Shown one piece after another: positions 1 to 8,873 of a stretch of DNA of 64,000 nt. The number at the start of each line of letters is the position of its first letter. Positions within the stretch are counted from its first letter, which is position 1. Under the pieces are notes generated by a model. The model worked only from the letters and a program-made list of their open reading frames with translations. It was not told the origin of the DNA and did no database searches. Made by a program: the position numbers and the translations under genes. Source of the stretch: Mariniplasma anaerobium (GTDB taxonomy: Bacteria; Bacillota_I; Bacilli_A; Acholeplasmatales; Acholeplasmataceae); assembly GCF_016865445.1 (NCBI RefSeq), contig NZ_AP024412.1:558001-622000 (forward strand), written 5' to 3'.

Positions 1-2
1 TG

Positions 3-2054
3 GAATATGTAAAACTATTTGAAAATGGATCATTGTTGATTGAACAATCATTAAACTATATTGGAGATACGACTAGAATTCATGATATATCTTATAGCCT
101 CAAAGATGATGATAATCTGTATAAGTATAGTTATACATACGATGATGTGGGTAATATTATTCGTGAGTCCTATTATGAAGATGGATTTTTAAAGTTTGAT
201 AAGAACTATGCGTATGATGAGCTTAATCAATTGATTGTAGAAGATTCACGAGATTATGATATACCTTTAAGTTCAACTTTAACAGAAACAAATTACACTA
301 AATATTATTATTATGATAATAGAGGAAATATAACTGACATTAAGACATTTTTATATGGTCAAGATGACTATGAGGAAGCAGTTGCACCCACTGAGTATGA
401 CATCAATTATGGTAGTGATCCTATATTTGTAGTAATTTCAGGCGATACAGAAATACCAGTCAATGGTAGTCTATCATTAGGATTTACATATTATAAATTA
501 GAATATGTTATGCCTCCAAATCCAGTTACATTACCTATGGTTACCATAAAGGATTATACTCAAGTAGACACAACAACACCAGGATATTATTTAATTGATT
601 GTATAGGTAAAGATAAATTTGGAGGATCCACTTACAATCTAGAGTTTGGCATTTTAATTACTGTAGGCACACCTAGTAGTGGGCCTACAATACCACAAGA
701 ACATATTCATTATAATTATAGTGAAAGTTGGTTGGATCAACTTGAAAGCATTGATAACATCACATATAATCAAGACGGATCGATTAATACAACAACGAGA
801 TTAGGAAATTATGAGTATGATGATCAAGGAAATCCTGATGAGATGACTGATTTTTATTACAATGGAAATCTCTATGATCATGCTGCTTTAGTATATGATG
901 GTAGACAACTATCTATGATCACATTAACAGATGCGACATTAGCAACAGTTGAAATCGAATATTCATATAATGATCAAGGATATCGTACGAGTAAAACGAT
1001 TAATGGAAGTAAAGTAGAGTATTTCTTAGAAGGGGACAAAGCTCTATTTGAAACTGATGGAACTTATGGTATTATTTATACATATGATTATGATGGTTCA
1101 TTGATTAGTTTCAATTATGATGATGATATTGATGATTCTACTGAAGGTATAGAGTATTACTATATTAAGAATATCCAAGGAGATATCACAAAGATAGTTG
1201 ATCATGATGGGGATATTGTAGTTAAGTATGAGTATGATGTTTGGGGAAATATCGTAAAGATAACAGATGGTTCAGGCATTAATTTAGCTGAGATAAACCC
1301 ATATAGATATCGTAGTTATCGATATGATGAAGAAATTAATATGTATTATTTGAATAGTAGATATTATAATCCAGTAGTGGGAAGATTTATAAATGCTGAT
1401 GGTATGTTAGGACAAGTTGGAAATGCTTTATCAACTAATATGTATGCATATTGTGCAAACAATCCAGTAATGTTCACTGATCCCAGCGGAGAATTTCCAA
1501 TTTTAATTGCAGCATTCATTATAGGTGCAGTTATTTCTGGAACTGCAAGTACAATATCTCAAGGAGCAACAGATGGATGGGAAAATATCAATTGGAGCCA
1601 AGTAGGATTTGACTCATTAATTGGGGGAGTTACCACACTAGTAGGAGCAAGTGGTATAGGAGTAGTAGGAGCTATGATTGTAGGCGGAACATTAGGTTTC
1701 ACTGGAAGTGTGGGATCAGATTTGATAGCTGGAAATGGCGATTGGTCTGAAGTTAATTGGACAAAAGCTGGTATTATGACAGTTGTCGGAATAGGTTTAG
1801 GTGGTTGGTCCGGATCAGGAGCTCAAAACTTTAAAACTATGAATGCTAAAATTAATCTGGGACAATCATGGGGTTCAAAATCATATATTAATTATGGAGT
1901 TTCTGTAATAGACAGAGCAGCTACATCATATGCGCGACATACAGCGTCACAATTACTAGCAAATGCTGTAAGAGGATATCAGGCACAAGCGATATCAAGA
2001 GCATTAGCATCTGCTTTATATGCAATGGGAATTTCCGAATTCATACAGGGGTAG
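3..2054 (+). CDS. RHS repeat protein with C-terminal variable domain (5' end outside window)
   Basis: The frame is open to the left window edge, so the N-terminus is missing. Visible are YD-type RHS repeats (for example YTYDDVGNI), an inserted Ig-like beta domain at about residues 125-220 counted from position 33, more repeats, and the RHS-associated core at about residues 400-485 (YRYRSYRYDEEINMYYLNSR, then YYNPVVGRFINAD, then NNPVMFTDPSGEF). After the core comes a glycine-rich, hydrophobic variable C-terminus of about 185 residues that matches no nuclease I know. In RHS toxins this tail is the effector and the next gene is its immunity protein. Here the tail looks membrane-directed, which is inference. 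A TTG at 33 is unlikely to be the real start because the frame continues upstream. Confidence 0.85.
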   Translation, partial: EYVKLFENGSLLIEQSLNYIGDTTRIHDISYSLKDDDNLYKYSYTYDDVGNIIRESYYEDGFLKFDKNYAYDELNQLIVEDSRDYDIPLSSTLTETNYTKYYYYDNRGNITDIKTFLYGQDDYEEAVAPTEYDINYGSDPIFVVISGDTEIPVNGSLSLGFTYYKLEYVMPPNPVTLPMVTIKDYTQVDTTTPGYYLIDCIGKDKFGGSTYNLEFGILITVGTPSSGPTIPQEHIHYNYSESWLDQLESIDNITYNQDGSINTTTRLGNYEYDDQGNPDEMTDFYYNGNLYDHAALVYDGRQLSMITLTDATLATVEIEYSYNDQGYRTSKTINGSKVEYFLEGDKALFETDGTYGIIYTYDYDGSLISFNYDDDIDDSTEGIEYYYIKNIQGDITKIVDHDGDIVVKYEYDVWGNIVKITDGSGINLAEINPYRYRSYRYDEEINMYYLNSRYYNPVVGRFINADGMLGQVGNALSTNMYAYCANNPVMFTDPSGEFPILIAAFIIGAVISGTASTISQGATDGWENINWSQVGFDSLIGGVTTLVGASGIGVVGAMIVGGTLGFTGSVGSDLIAGNGDWSEVNWTKAGIMTVVGIGLGGWSGSGAQNFKTMNAKINLGQSWGSKSYINYGVSVIDRAATSYARHTASQLLANAVRGYQAQAISRALASALYAMGISEFIQG

Positions 2055-2057
2055 ATT

Positions 2058-2501
2058 ATGGAATTATTTATTGTAATACTAGGAATGATATTTTGTATTT
2101 TAAATTGGTTCTTTTTTGGAACTGGACATTTTCATTTATCATTTATTGAAAAAATAAAATATAGAAAATTTAAATTGGGTAATTTTTATTTCACTCTTGT
2201 GATTTCTATTTCAATGTTAAGTCTGTATGTTATAAGTTTTTTTAATGAGCTTATACAGTTTAAAAAAATTATTTTAATTATGTTTTGTATTGAATTTGGT
2301 GGAACCATTATATATATTCTCGCTCTTGATTTAATCGGTATTAATAATAAAAACAAAGAGATAATTAAACATATTCTAGAGCAAATATCAAAAAATTCAC
2401 ACATGAAAAAAGATGAAATTATATATAATGTTAGAACTCAATTTAGAGAATTATCTATCAAAGATATAGAGAAACAGTATAATAAAATAGATAGATCTTA
2501 A
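2058..2501 (+). CDS. Small membrane protein, putative immunity partner of the first RHS tail
   Basis: This 147-residue protein starts 3 bases after the RHS gene stops. It has three hydrophobic segments (about residues 1-25, 45-63 and 70-93) followed by a charged cytosolic tail of about 50 residues. I recognise no family. Its position directly behind an RHS tail and its small size are typical of a cognate immunity gene, and a membrane location fits a membrane-acting toxin. The function is inferred from context only. Confidence 0.6.
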   Translation: MELFIVILGMIFCILNWFFFGTGHFHLSFIEKIKYRKFKLGNFYFTLVISISMLSLYVISFFNELIQFKKIILIMFCIEFGGTIIYILALDLIGINNKNKEIIKHILEQISKNSHMKKDEIIYNVRTQFRELSIKDIEKQYNKIDRS

Positions 2502-2579
2502 ATAGAATTCAAGATTTAAAATCTATAGACTAATTTTTAGAATATATAAAATAGTGCATATCATGCAAACAATCCAATC

Positions 2580-3167
2580 ATGCATGTAGATCCAAGTGGA
2601 AAATCATTTTTAGCAATACTCGGAACAGTTGTATTAGGCGCTGCTGTTGGTGGTTTTGTAGGTGCGATAACTGCAGCAATTGACGGTGATGATATTGGTG
2701 CAGGATTCTTAAGTGGTGCGGTAGCGGGTGCTATTATTAGTGTAGGTCTTGCTACTGCAATAGCATTAGGTCCTGTTGTAGGAGGAGTAGTAGCTACTGG
2801 TTCAGGTTTTATGGGAGGTTATGCAGGAGATGTTGTATCTCAGGGAATGACAAAAGGATGGGATAAAATAAATGGAAATCATGCTCTTGCTATAGGTGGT
2901 GTTACTGCACTTATAACTCTAGGAAGTTTTGGTATAATGAGTTATATAGCTCGCTCAACTCCAAGCTTATTTGGCAACATGGTTAATAGAACTATACCAA
3001 TAATGACAAGAGTAAATAATTCACTTTCATTAACTGCAACAACTGCTTTTTTAGCTCTTACATATGGAGCTACAGGATCCCTACTAAACTCATTGGCCAA
3101 TTTATTAGTAGATGAAAATGAAGAAAGCCAAGAAAATATCATTGATATAATCGCGGGATGCGATTAA
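2580..3167 (+). CDS. Orphan RHS C-terminal cassette
   Basis: The frame upstream of the ATG reads NSAYHANNPIMHVDPSGK from position 2550, right after an in-frame stop. That matches the end of the RHS core (NNPVMFTDPSG in the first RHS gene). The protein is therefore a displaced toxin tail that kept only about 16 core residues. The 195 residues are mostly hydrophobic and Gly/Ala-rich, with several possible membrane segments, and the tail ends with an acidic stretch. No ribosome binding site is obvious before 2580, so the cassette may be silent until recombined behind a full RHS core. Confidence 0.6.
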   Translation: MHVDPSGKSFLAILGTVVLGAAVGGFVGAITAAIDGDDIGAGFLSGAVAGAIISVGLATAIALGPVVGGVVATGSGFMGGYAGDVVSQGMTKGWDKINGNHALAIGGVTALITLGSFGIMSYIARSTPSLFGNMVNRTIPIMTRVNNSLSLTATTAFLALTYGATGSLLNSLANLLVDENEESQENIIDIIAGCD

Positions 3168-3177
3168 AGGAGTAATT

Positions 3178-3681
3178 ATGGAAAACACAAAAACAAAGTT
3201 TCTTGCCTCACCATTCATATTATTTGGAATATTGTTTCTTGTTATTATAGGCTATTTTCTGTTTGTACTGACATTCATTATTTTACCGACACCAACTGAA
3301 GAAAATCGTTCTCAACTTACTACTATATTATTAGTTATAATGCTTGGTGGTTTTCCAACATTCACATTAGTATTCACTTTAAATAAGTGTTTTTCAATGA
3401 TTTCCTTTGATGAAGAAGGTGTTCATAGATCACTATTTAACCATTTCTTTAAGAAAGATTTTTTATGGGAAGACATAAAAGAATTTAGAATTTTTAATAG
3501 AGTAGATCAGTGGCTTTTTATTAGTAAATTACCCACAGAAGGTTTATCATATTATCAGTTGATTAAAAACAAGGATATCATACAAATAAGTTTCACTCCA
3601 AACATTCTAAAAGCTATCAGAAAGTATTCAAGTATGAAAATAGAAAACCTAAATGAAAATCAAGATAATGAAACAGATTAA
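3178..3681 (+). CDS. Membrane protein with PH-like domain, putative immunity protein
   Basis: This 167-residue protein starts 10 bases after the orphan RHS tail, with AGGAG just upstream of ATG 3178. Two membrane segments (about residues 10-35 and 46-67) are followed by a cytosolic part of about 95 residues beginning MISFDEEGVHRSLFNHFF. Its beta-rich pattern resembles the bacterial PH-like domains of YcxB-type proteins; that resemblance is by eye. The architecture of two helices plus a PH-like domain recurs in the gene at 4610. The immunity role is inferred from pairing with the RHS tail. Confidence 0.55.
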   Translation: MENTKTKFLASPFILFGILFLVIIGYFLFVLTFIILPTPTEENRSQLTTILLVIMLGGFPTFTLVFTLNKCFSMISFDEEGVHRSLFNHFFKKDFLWEDIKEFRIFNRVDQWLFISKLPTEGLSYYQLIKNKDIIQISFTPNILKAIRKYSSMKIENLNENQDNETD

Positions 3682-3739
3682 TTTGTAAACTTCAGAGAAC
3701 ATATGTATAGAATCATATTTTTTAACAACATTCAACATT

Positions 3740-4594
3740 GTGTACTTAAACATAAAAAGACTGTATTTATGTTACTCCAATATTATAAATGCCAGTGGTA
3801 TAACTGTTGTTCACTATGTCTATGATGCATATGGAAACATTACTAAGACAGAAGTCACATCAGGTTATGGCTATATTGCAAATATAAATTCATACACTTA
3901 CCGTGGATATCGATATGATTCTGAAATTAATATGTACTATTTGAATAGTCGATATTATAATCCAAAAGTTGGTAGATTCATTAATGCTGATAAGATTATT
4001 GGACAATTATCTCACATTGGATCAACGAATATGTATGCATGTGTAAATAATAACCCTGTTAATTTTGCCGATGAAGAAGGTGAGTTTTGGCATCTAGTTG
4101 GTGGATTCGTTGTTGGAGCAGCAATTGGAACAGTCACCCAAATCGTTTCAAATGTTGTAAGTGGAAATGAATGGTCAGAGGGTGTTTTGACTGCCGCTGC
4201 TATTGGTGGGTTGTCTGGATTATTAACTGCAGCAGGTGCTGGATCTCTAACTATTGGACTTGTATCAGGTACTACTGCAGCTTTTGGAAGGCAAATTGAA
4301 GAGAATAAGTTAAATTTTTCTGAATGGAATGTTGGAGAAATGGTTGTAGATGCAGTTATAGTTGGAGTGTTAGCTGGAGTCGGCTCGTCTTATGGTAACA
4401 AAAAAATTGAATATACTTCAAGACAAATAAAGTACTGGATTAAACCTGGTTCATTTAAAACAATGATTACAGGTAATTATATGAAAAAAATAACGAAAGC
4501 TGTTGCTTATTCAGCAATTCCAGCATTAGATTATGCATTCTTAACTTCTTTGAAAGGAGATCAATATGAAAATAGTAAAATTATTATTGAATGA
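3740..4594 (+). CDS. Truncated RHS core with a third variable C-terminus
   Basis: The frame begins with about 17 residues of unlike sequence, then joins RHS core at INASGITVVHYVYDAYGNIT and continues through YRGYRYDSEINMYYLNSRYY and GRFINADKIIG to NNNPVNFADEEGEF (about residues 20-112). The remaining 170 residues are a Gly/Ala-rich hydrophobic tail unlike the other two. All upstream RHS repeats are gone, no convincing ribosome binding site precedes the GTG at 3740, and the core is closely similar at DNA level to 1315-1410. It is best read as a displaced or archived cassette and may not be expressed by itself. Confidence 0.6.
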   Translation: MYLNIKRLYLCYSNIINASGITVVHYVYDAYGNITKTEVTSGYGYIANINSYTYRGYRYDSEINMYYLNSRYYNPKVGRFINADKIIGQLSHIGSTNMYACVNNNPVNFADEEGEFWHLVGGFVVGAAIGTVTQIVSNVVSGNEWSEGVLTAAAIGGLSGLLTAAGAGSLTIGLVSGTTAAFGRQIEENKLNFSEWNVGEMVVDAVIVGVLAGVGSSYGNKKIEYTSRQIKYWIKPGSFKTMITGNYMKKITKAVAYSAIPALDYAFLTSLKGDQYENSKIIIE

Positions 4595-4609
4595 TTGTAG
4601 CATTAGAAA

Positions 4610-5128
4610 ATGATAAAACACTTTAATTCAGAAAGAGTATATATTTCTTTATTTATTATTTTATTGCTTTCTTTTCCTATTATCTTTAATATTATATACT
4701 ATATACTACTTGAATTTATAAAAGATCCCCAAAATTTCCAATACAATTTTTTTAATATAACATTCATTAGTATTTGGATAGTATTTATATCGAATAATAT
4801 GTTACATATTATTATGGAGTCAAATTTCCAAATTAATGAACATGACGGATACTTCGAGTATAAAACATTAATGAGAAGAAGAGAAAAAATCTACAATAAT
4901 AGAATAAAAAAGGTGATAATTTGCAAGGAAAATCTGGTTCTTAAAGGAGGGTATGAGGCAATCATAGTAGTTAGAAAAGGACTTAAAAGGAGTTTGTTTT
5001 TTCATGAGTTTTCAATGAAGAAGCAAGATTATACTAAAGTTAAAGACATTTTCTTGTCAAAAGATGTCAATATAGTTTATAAAGAGAATAAATTTTTTAA
5101 ACCTTTGGCAACTTTGTTTTATTTTTAA
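4610..5128 (+). CDS. Membrane protein, putative immunity partner of the third RHS tail
   Basis: This 172-residue protein starts 15 bases after the RHS remnant ends. Two membrane helices (about residues 10-37 and 47-68) precede a basic, beta-rich cytosolic part of about 100 residues starting near NFQINEHDGYFEYKTLMRRR. The layout matches the protein at 3178 although sequence identity is low. I know no named family for it. The immunity role is inferred from position behind an RHS tail. Confidence 0.55.
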   Translation: MIKHFNSERVYISLFIILLLSFPIIFNIIYYILLEFIKDPQNFQYNFFNITFISIWIVFISNNMLHIIMESNFQINEHDGYFEYKTLMRRREKIYNNRIKKVIICKENLVLKGGYEAIIVVRKGLKRSLFFHEFSMKKQDYTKVKDIFLSKDVNIVYKENKFFKPLATLFYF

Positions 5129-5267
5129 TAGGTTGATATGAAAACGTGTAAATTGGTAATACATGTAGATATTCTATTATGTATATTACCCATTGCTTTT
5201 CTTGCTACTAATGTATGGAAACATTGCTATTTATAACAATTTAGTGGAATATACTTTTCAAAGAAAA

Positions 5268-5317
5268 AAGCCAAGAAATCGCGAGAATGTCTTTTTGATT
5301 TCTTGGTTTAATTTTTG
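5268..5317 (+). terminator. Hairpin with T-rich tail after the RHS locus
   Basis: CCAAGAAATC (5271-5280) pairs with GATTTCTTGG (5297-5306) around a 16-base loop, followed by TTTAATTTTT. It lies 140 bases beyond the last RHS-region gene and would end that transcript. Confidence 0.55.
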
Positions 5318-5361
5318 TCAAAAAATGATATAAATTGCCTTCCTTGAACTTTACTTTTTCT

Positions 5362-5456
5362 AGTGCTCGTTAGTGTAAATGTAAAACCGTCATTTTGATG
5401 TTACTTGAGTACACACAAGACCCTATTTTCGAACAATATGGTGCACTCAAAGCAGA
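5362..5456. repeat. Direct repeat copy 1
   Basis: This is the first of two copies, each about 95 bp and offset by 152 bp. The best-conserved core is CATTTTGATGTTACTTGAGT followed by ACACACAA. Inside the unit, TTGAGTACAC and GTGCACTCAA form imperfect inverted arms about 25 bases apart. Confidence 0.7.
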
Positions 5457-5513
5457 GTAAAACTAGTCATATAACATTTAATTATGACCAAAATATGTTT
5501 CTATGGTTTTTTC

Positions 5514-5608
5514 ACTGCTTGTTAGTGTAAACATAAAATGTTCATTTTGATGTTACTTGAGTACACACAACACCCCATTTTCGAGCAATCTGGTTCACTC
5601 AACGCAGC
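5514..5608. repeat. Direct repeat copy 2
   Basis: Second copy of the unit at 5362-5456, with most differences being single substitutions. The inverted arms TTGAGTACAC and TTCACTCAA are kept, which suggests that the folded form may matter. Confidence 0.7.
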
Positions 5609-5640
5609 ATGAGTGAGAGAACATATAGGAGAAAATATAA

Positions 5641-5670
5641 GAAGAAGCTTATTCACAGGCTTCTTTTTCT
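5641..5670 (+). terminator. Hairpin with T-run
   Basis: AAGAAGC (5642-5648) pairs with GCTTCTT (5659-5665), followed by TTT. No gene lies close upstream, so it is an orphan terminator, perhaps left from a lost gene. Confidence 0.5.
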
Positions 5671-5946
5671 AAAGTAACGACAAATTTCAATTATAAGAAG
5701 ATTGACTTAGAAAAAAAGTTCCAATTTATGGAAAAAATATAGTAAATATATGTTAACATTGTCAACCTTCGCTAGAGTATGTTACTTGATTTATATACAT
5801 GATGGTTTTTGACCCCCTATTAGCTAGAGTTCGTTGCTCGATTTATGTTTCCACCCACAAAATATTCAAGCAATCACGGGCTAACTGTGTTGCTAGTGTA
5901 TGGAAGCATATGTTATTTAGAGTGATATAATCAAAATATGAATTTA

Positions 5947-6005
5947 ATAAAAACAAACCAAGAAGTGGGAGCAGAACTCCTTAATTTCTTGGTTTGTTTT
6001 TATTA
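5947..6005 (+). terminator. Long hairpin with T-rich arm
   Basis: AAAACAAACCAAGAA pairs perfectly with TTCTTGGTTTGTTTT around an 18-20 base loop. The CCAAGAA/TTCTTGG stem is the same as in the hairpin at 5268-5317, so the two are probably copies of one element. It could insulate comEA from upstream transcription. Confidence 0.6.
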
Positions 6006-6271
6006 AAAATTATACATATTGCTGAATACGTTAAATTAGCACAGATTAGATATGACCTCTTTTTATAAAAATGTAACTGATATAGGATAGTTATTAATTA
6101 TATATATTAAGCACCTCTTTAAAAGATTTTGTGAAAATTATTTGAGATGATAAAATAATTTAAAACTCTATAAAACATTCAAAATATAAAATCAACTTGC
6201 TAAGTTTATACTGATTATTTTTTTAAAGTAAAATATTTAATTCATCTATATCATATAGTGGAGGGATATAG

Positions 6272-6778
6272 ATGAAAGAATGGATAATCATTGTTGTTGT
6301 TTTAACTATCATTGCATGTATCGTATTATTTCCAAGAAAAGAAGCGTATACATATGTGACTCATGAAAAGATAGAACTAGACAGTTTTGAAATTGAAATA
6401 AGAGGTGAAGTAGTTTTTCCTGGTTTTTATACTTTTTTTGAACCTATGCGTTTAGATGAGATTCTAGATTTTACGTATGGATTTACAGATGATGCAGATA
6501 TTAATGAAATAGATTTATCGAAAATATATGAACAAGATAGCTATATCTTTATACCTTCATTAAGTACTGATGAAATTGTTATTGAAAAAATAAATATAAA
6601 TAATGCAAACTTTCAAACTTTATTAGATATTCCTGGTATGACTGAAGATAGGGCAGCATCTTTAATTGTTTATCGCCAAGAACATGGCTTGTTTTCAAGC
6701 ATAGATGAATTAATCAATGTAAAAAATATAGGACCCGCAACACTTGAAAAGATTAGACCATATATTACGCTTGGATGA
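6272..6778 (+). CDS. comEA: ComEA-like competence DNA-binding protein
   Basis: The 168 residues comprise an N-terminal membrane anchor (about residues 3-21), an SLBB-like domain (EIRGEVVFPGFYTFFEPMRL, about 46-105), and a C-terminal helix-hairpin-helix pair (INNANFQTLLDIPGMTEDRA, then NIGPATLEKIRPYI, about 112-167). This is the domain order of ComEA, which binds incoming double-stranded DNA at the membrane surface and hands it to ComEC. A GGAGGG ribosome site precedes ATG 6272. The stop overlaps the start of comEC, so the pair is translationally linked. Whether the cell is actually transformable cannot be told from this window. Confidence 0.88.
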   Translation: MKEWIIIVVVLTIIACIVLFPRKEAYTYVTHEKIELDSFEIEIRGEVVFPGFYTFFEPMRLDEILDFTYGFTDDADINEIDLSKIYEQDSYIFIPSLSTDEIVIEKININNANFQTLLDIPGMTEDRAASLIVYRQEHGLFSSIDELINVKNIGPATLEKIRPYITLG

Positions 6779-8822
6779 TTTTTATAAGTATGGAGTTGCA
6801 TTATTTATTTTCATTTTAGGTTTTTTTTATGTCTGGGCATTTTTAATATGTTTTATATATATGATATGGATGAGAAAACAAATCCATATCATATTTTTGG
6901 TTATTCTAATAATTGTTATATCGCTTTGTTATGCATTATTAACTAATTTTGACCAAGATCATATCCAAAGAGATGTAAAAGTTGTATCCATCGATTCTTA
7001 TGATGAGTATGCTAGATATACAGTTAAATATCAACGATATAAATTTCATTTTTATAGTGGATTAAATGAATATCAATTAGGTGATATTCTTTATATTAAT
7101 GCCGATATCACAGCTTATAAAGCACAGACAGTTGAATATGGATTTAATTTAAAATCATATTTTTTAGCATTTAATGTTTATGGAAAATTAGATATTCAAG
7201 ATATCAAACTTATAGATCATACATATCATATCTATCAAATAAGAGAAACGCTTAAAACTAGTGTAAATAACTTGGCATCAAGTACTTATTTGAAAGCTTT
7301 ATTATTTGGTGAAAAAATCAGAGATGAGCAAACAATAGAGACTTATACAAATTTTGATATCCTATATTTATTTACGATATCAGGACTTCATGTGTATGTT
7401 TTAATGATTATTTTAAAAAAAGTATTATTCATATTAAATGTAAATCAAAGATTTCAAGATGGCATGATGATTGTTATGCTTGGATGGATCAGTTATTTAA
7501 ATTTATTTTCTTTTGCGGTCTTAAGATTATTAATTATTTATATCTTAAGAATCATAAATAAGAAGTTTGAGATGAACATGCAAAACTTAGATATGATTTT
7601 TCTCACTTTTTTTATACTCACTATATTTAATACAGGGTTCATTTTTCATCAAGGATTTGTCATTACTTTTTTAATTATAGTGTGTTTAGAACTCATACAT
7701 CCATTATTCAGTCCATATCCAAACTACATAAAAAAAGTCATGATGTCTGTGAGCATATCAGTTATTATCTTGCCTTTTTTTCAAGACATCTCAATTTTTC
7801 AAATCCTTTTATTGCCTATGATGATTTTTATCATTACTTGTATATTATATCCTTTTGCGATGCTAACATTTATATTTCCTGTCATTGACGACATCTATGT
7901 GATGATCTTAAATCTATTTGAAAAAGTTATTCTATTTATATCTACCTATCAAATTTCATTTTTTATTCCAAAGTTTAATATATATCAAATGTTTTTATAT
8001 TATGGTTTATTTATATATGTTTGTTTTTCAAATCATATAAAGCAAAGTTTGAAAAGAATGATGATATTAATATTTCTTATGAGTTTGAGTCAATATACGT
8101 TAAACTTATTTAATATAGAAAATATAACATTTTTAGATGTAGGTCAAGGAGATACAACGATTATTCAAACAAAAGAGTGTAAAGTTGTTGTTGATGCATT
8201 TAATGGAACAACCTCATATCTAAAAAATCATGGCATTTATGAACTTGATTATCTTATCCTTACACATAGCCATGAAGATCATATCAAAGAAGCGAAATCA
8301 ATCATGGACAGTATTAATGTTAAACAAATTATTGTAAGTTTTTACGATGATAGATATCCTGCTTACAAACAAAATGTATTGAGATTAAAAGCAGAGGATA
8401 AAATCACTTGTGGATCGATAAACTTTAATTTTATGGGTCCAATAAAAGATTATGATAATGAAAATAATGTATCACTTGTTTTTCAAATGTATTACGATAG
8501 TAAAACATTTTTGTTTACTGGTGATATTGAAGCAGAAGCTGAAACAGATCTAATTAATGCATATCATCACATGTTAAAAAGTGATATTTTAAAAGTGCCA
8601 CATCACGGCTCAATAACATCATCAACTAAAGAGTTCTTAGAGATGGTTAATCCAAGTTATGCAGTGATTTCATTAGATAAGTATAATTCATTTGGATTTC
8701 CAGATGAAAATGTCATCACAAGGTATCAAGAAATAAGATGTATTATCTATAGGACAGACATAAATGGAACGATATCTTATCACAGGAAAAATAGGAAAGA
8801 AAAATGGACTACTTTCCTATGA
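6744..8822 (+). CDS. comEC: ComEC/Rec2 DNA uptake channel with MBL domain
   Basis: The 692 residues contain N-terminal membrane helices, an OB-like soluble stretch, the ComEC competence membrane domain (about residues 180-445, with YLFTISGLHVYVLMIIL typical of the family) and a C-terminal metallo-beta-lactamase-like domain (FLDVGQGDTTII, then LTHSHEDHI with the HxHxDH metal motif, then VPHHGS). ComEC forms the channel for single-stranded DNA during transformation. It is slightly shorter than the Bacillus protein. The start is a TTG at 6744 inside comEA; another in-frame TTG at 6771 is possible. No ATG is usable near the N-terminus. Confidence 0.9.
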   Translation: MKRLDHILRLDDFYKYGVALFIFILGFFYVWAFLICFIYMIWMRKQIHIIFLVILIIVISLCYALLTNFDQDHIQRDVKVVSIDSYDEYARYTVKYQRYKFHFYSGLNEYQLGDILYINADITAYKAQTVEYGFNLKSYFLAFNVYGKLDIQDIKLIDHTYHIYQIRETLKTSVNNLASSTYLKALLFGEKIRDEQTIETYTNFDILYLFTISGLHVYVLMIILKKVLFILNVNQRFQDGMMIVMLGWISYLNLFSFAVLRLLIIYILRIINKKFEMNMQNLDMIFLTFFILTIFNTGFIFHQGFVITFLIIVCLELIHPLFSPYPNYIKKVMMSVSISVIILPFFQDISIFQILLLPMMIFIITCILYPFAMLTFIFPVIDDIYVMILNLFEKVILFISTYQISFFIPKFNIYQMFLYYGLFIYVCFSNHIKQSLKRMMILIFLMSLSQYTLNLFNIENITFLDVGQGDTTIIQTKECKVVVDAFNGTTSYLKNHGIYELDYLILTHSHEDHIKEAKSIMDSINVKQIIVSFYDDRYPAYKQNVLRLKAEDKITCGSINFNFMGPIKDYDNENNVSLVFQMYYDSKTFLFTGDIEAEAETDLINAYHHMLKSDILKVPHHGSITSSTKEFLEMVNPSYAVISLDKYNSFGFPDENVITRYQEIRCIIYRTDINGTISYHRKNRKEKWTTFL

Positions 8823-8873
8823 ATTTTAACTGATTTTTAGTATAATAGTATTAATGAATAAGGAGGCGTGATT

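Larger units (their letters stand above)
5129..6271. other. Gene-poor region with degenerate repeats and hairpins
   Basis: No credible gene lies in this 1.1-kb stretch. It holds a pair of direct repeats of about 95 bp (5362-5456 and 5514-5608), three hairpin/T-run structures (5268-5317, 5641-5670, 5947-6005), and two short related blocks around TATGGAAACAT (5213-5223) and TATGGAAGCAT (5900-5910). The first block could be read as YGNIAIYNNLVEYT, faintly RHS-like, so part of the region may be decayed RHS DNA. A 32-codon hydrophobic reading frame at 5138-5236 has no clear ribosome binding site. Confidence 0.6.

Noticed and set aside
5138-5236. 32-codon hydrophobic frame after the last RHS-region gene
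   Set aside because: No clear ribosome site and no recognisable family; the sequence also belongs to a degenerate repeated block, so it is probably chance or a relic.
5362-5608. Two-unit CRISPR-like array
   Set aside because: The repeated unit is too long (about 95 bp), there are only two copies, the spacing segments are similar rather than unique, and no cas genes are present.
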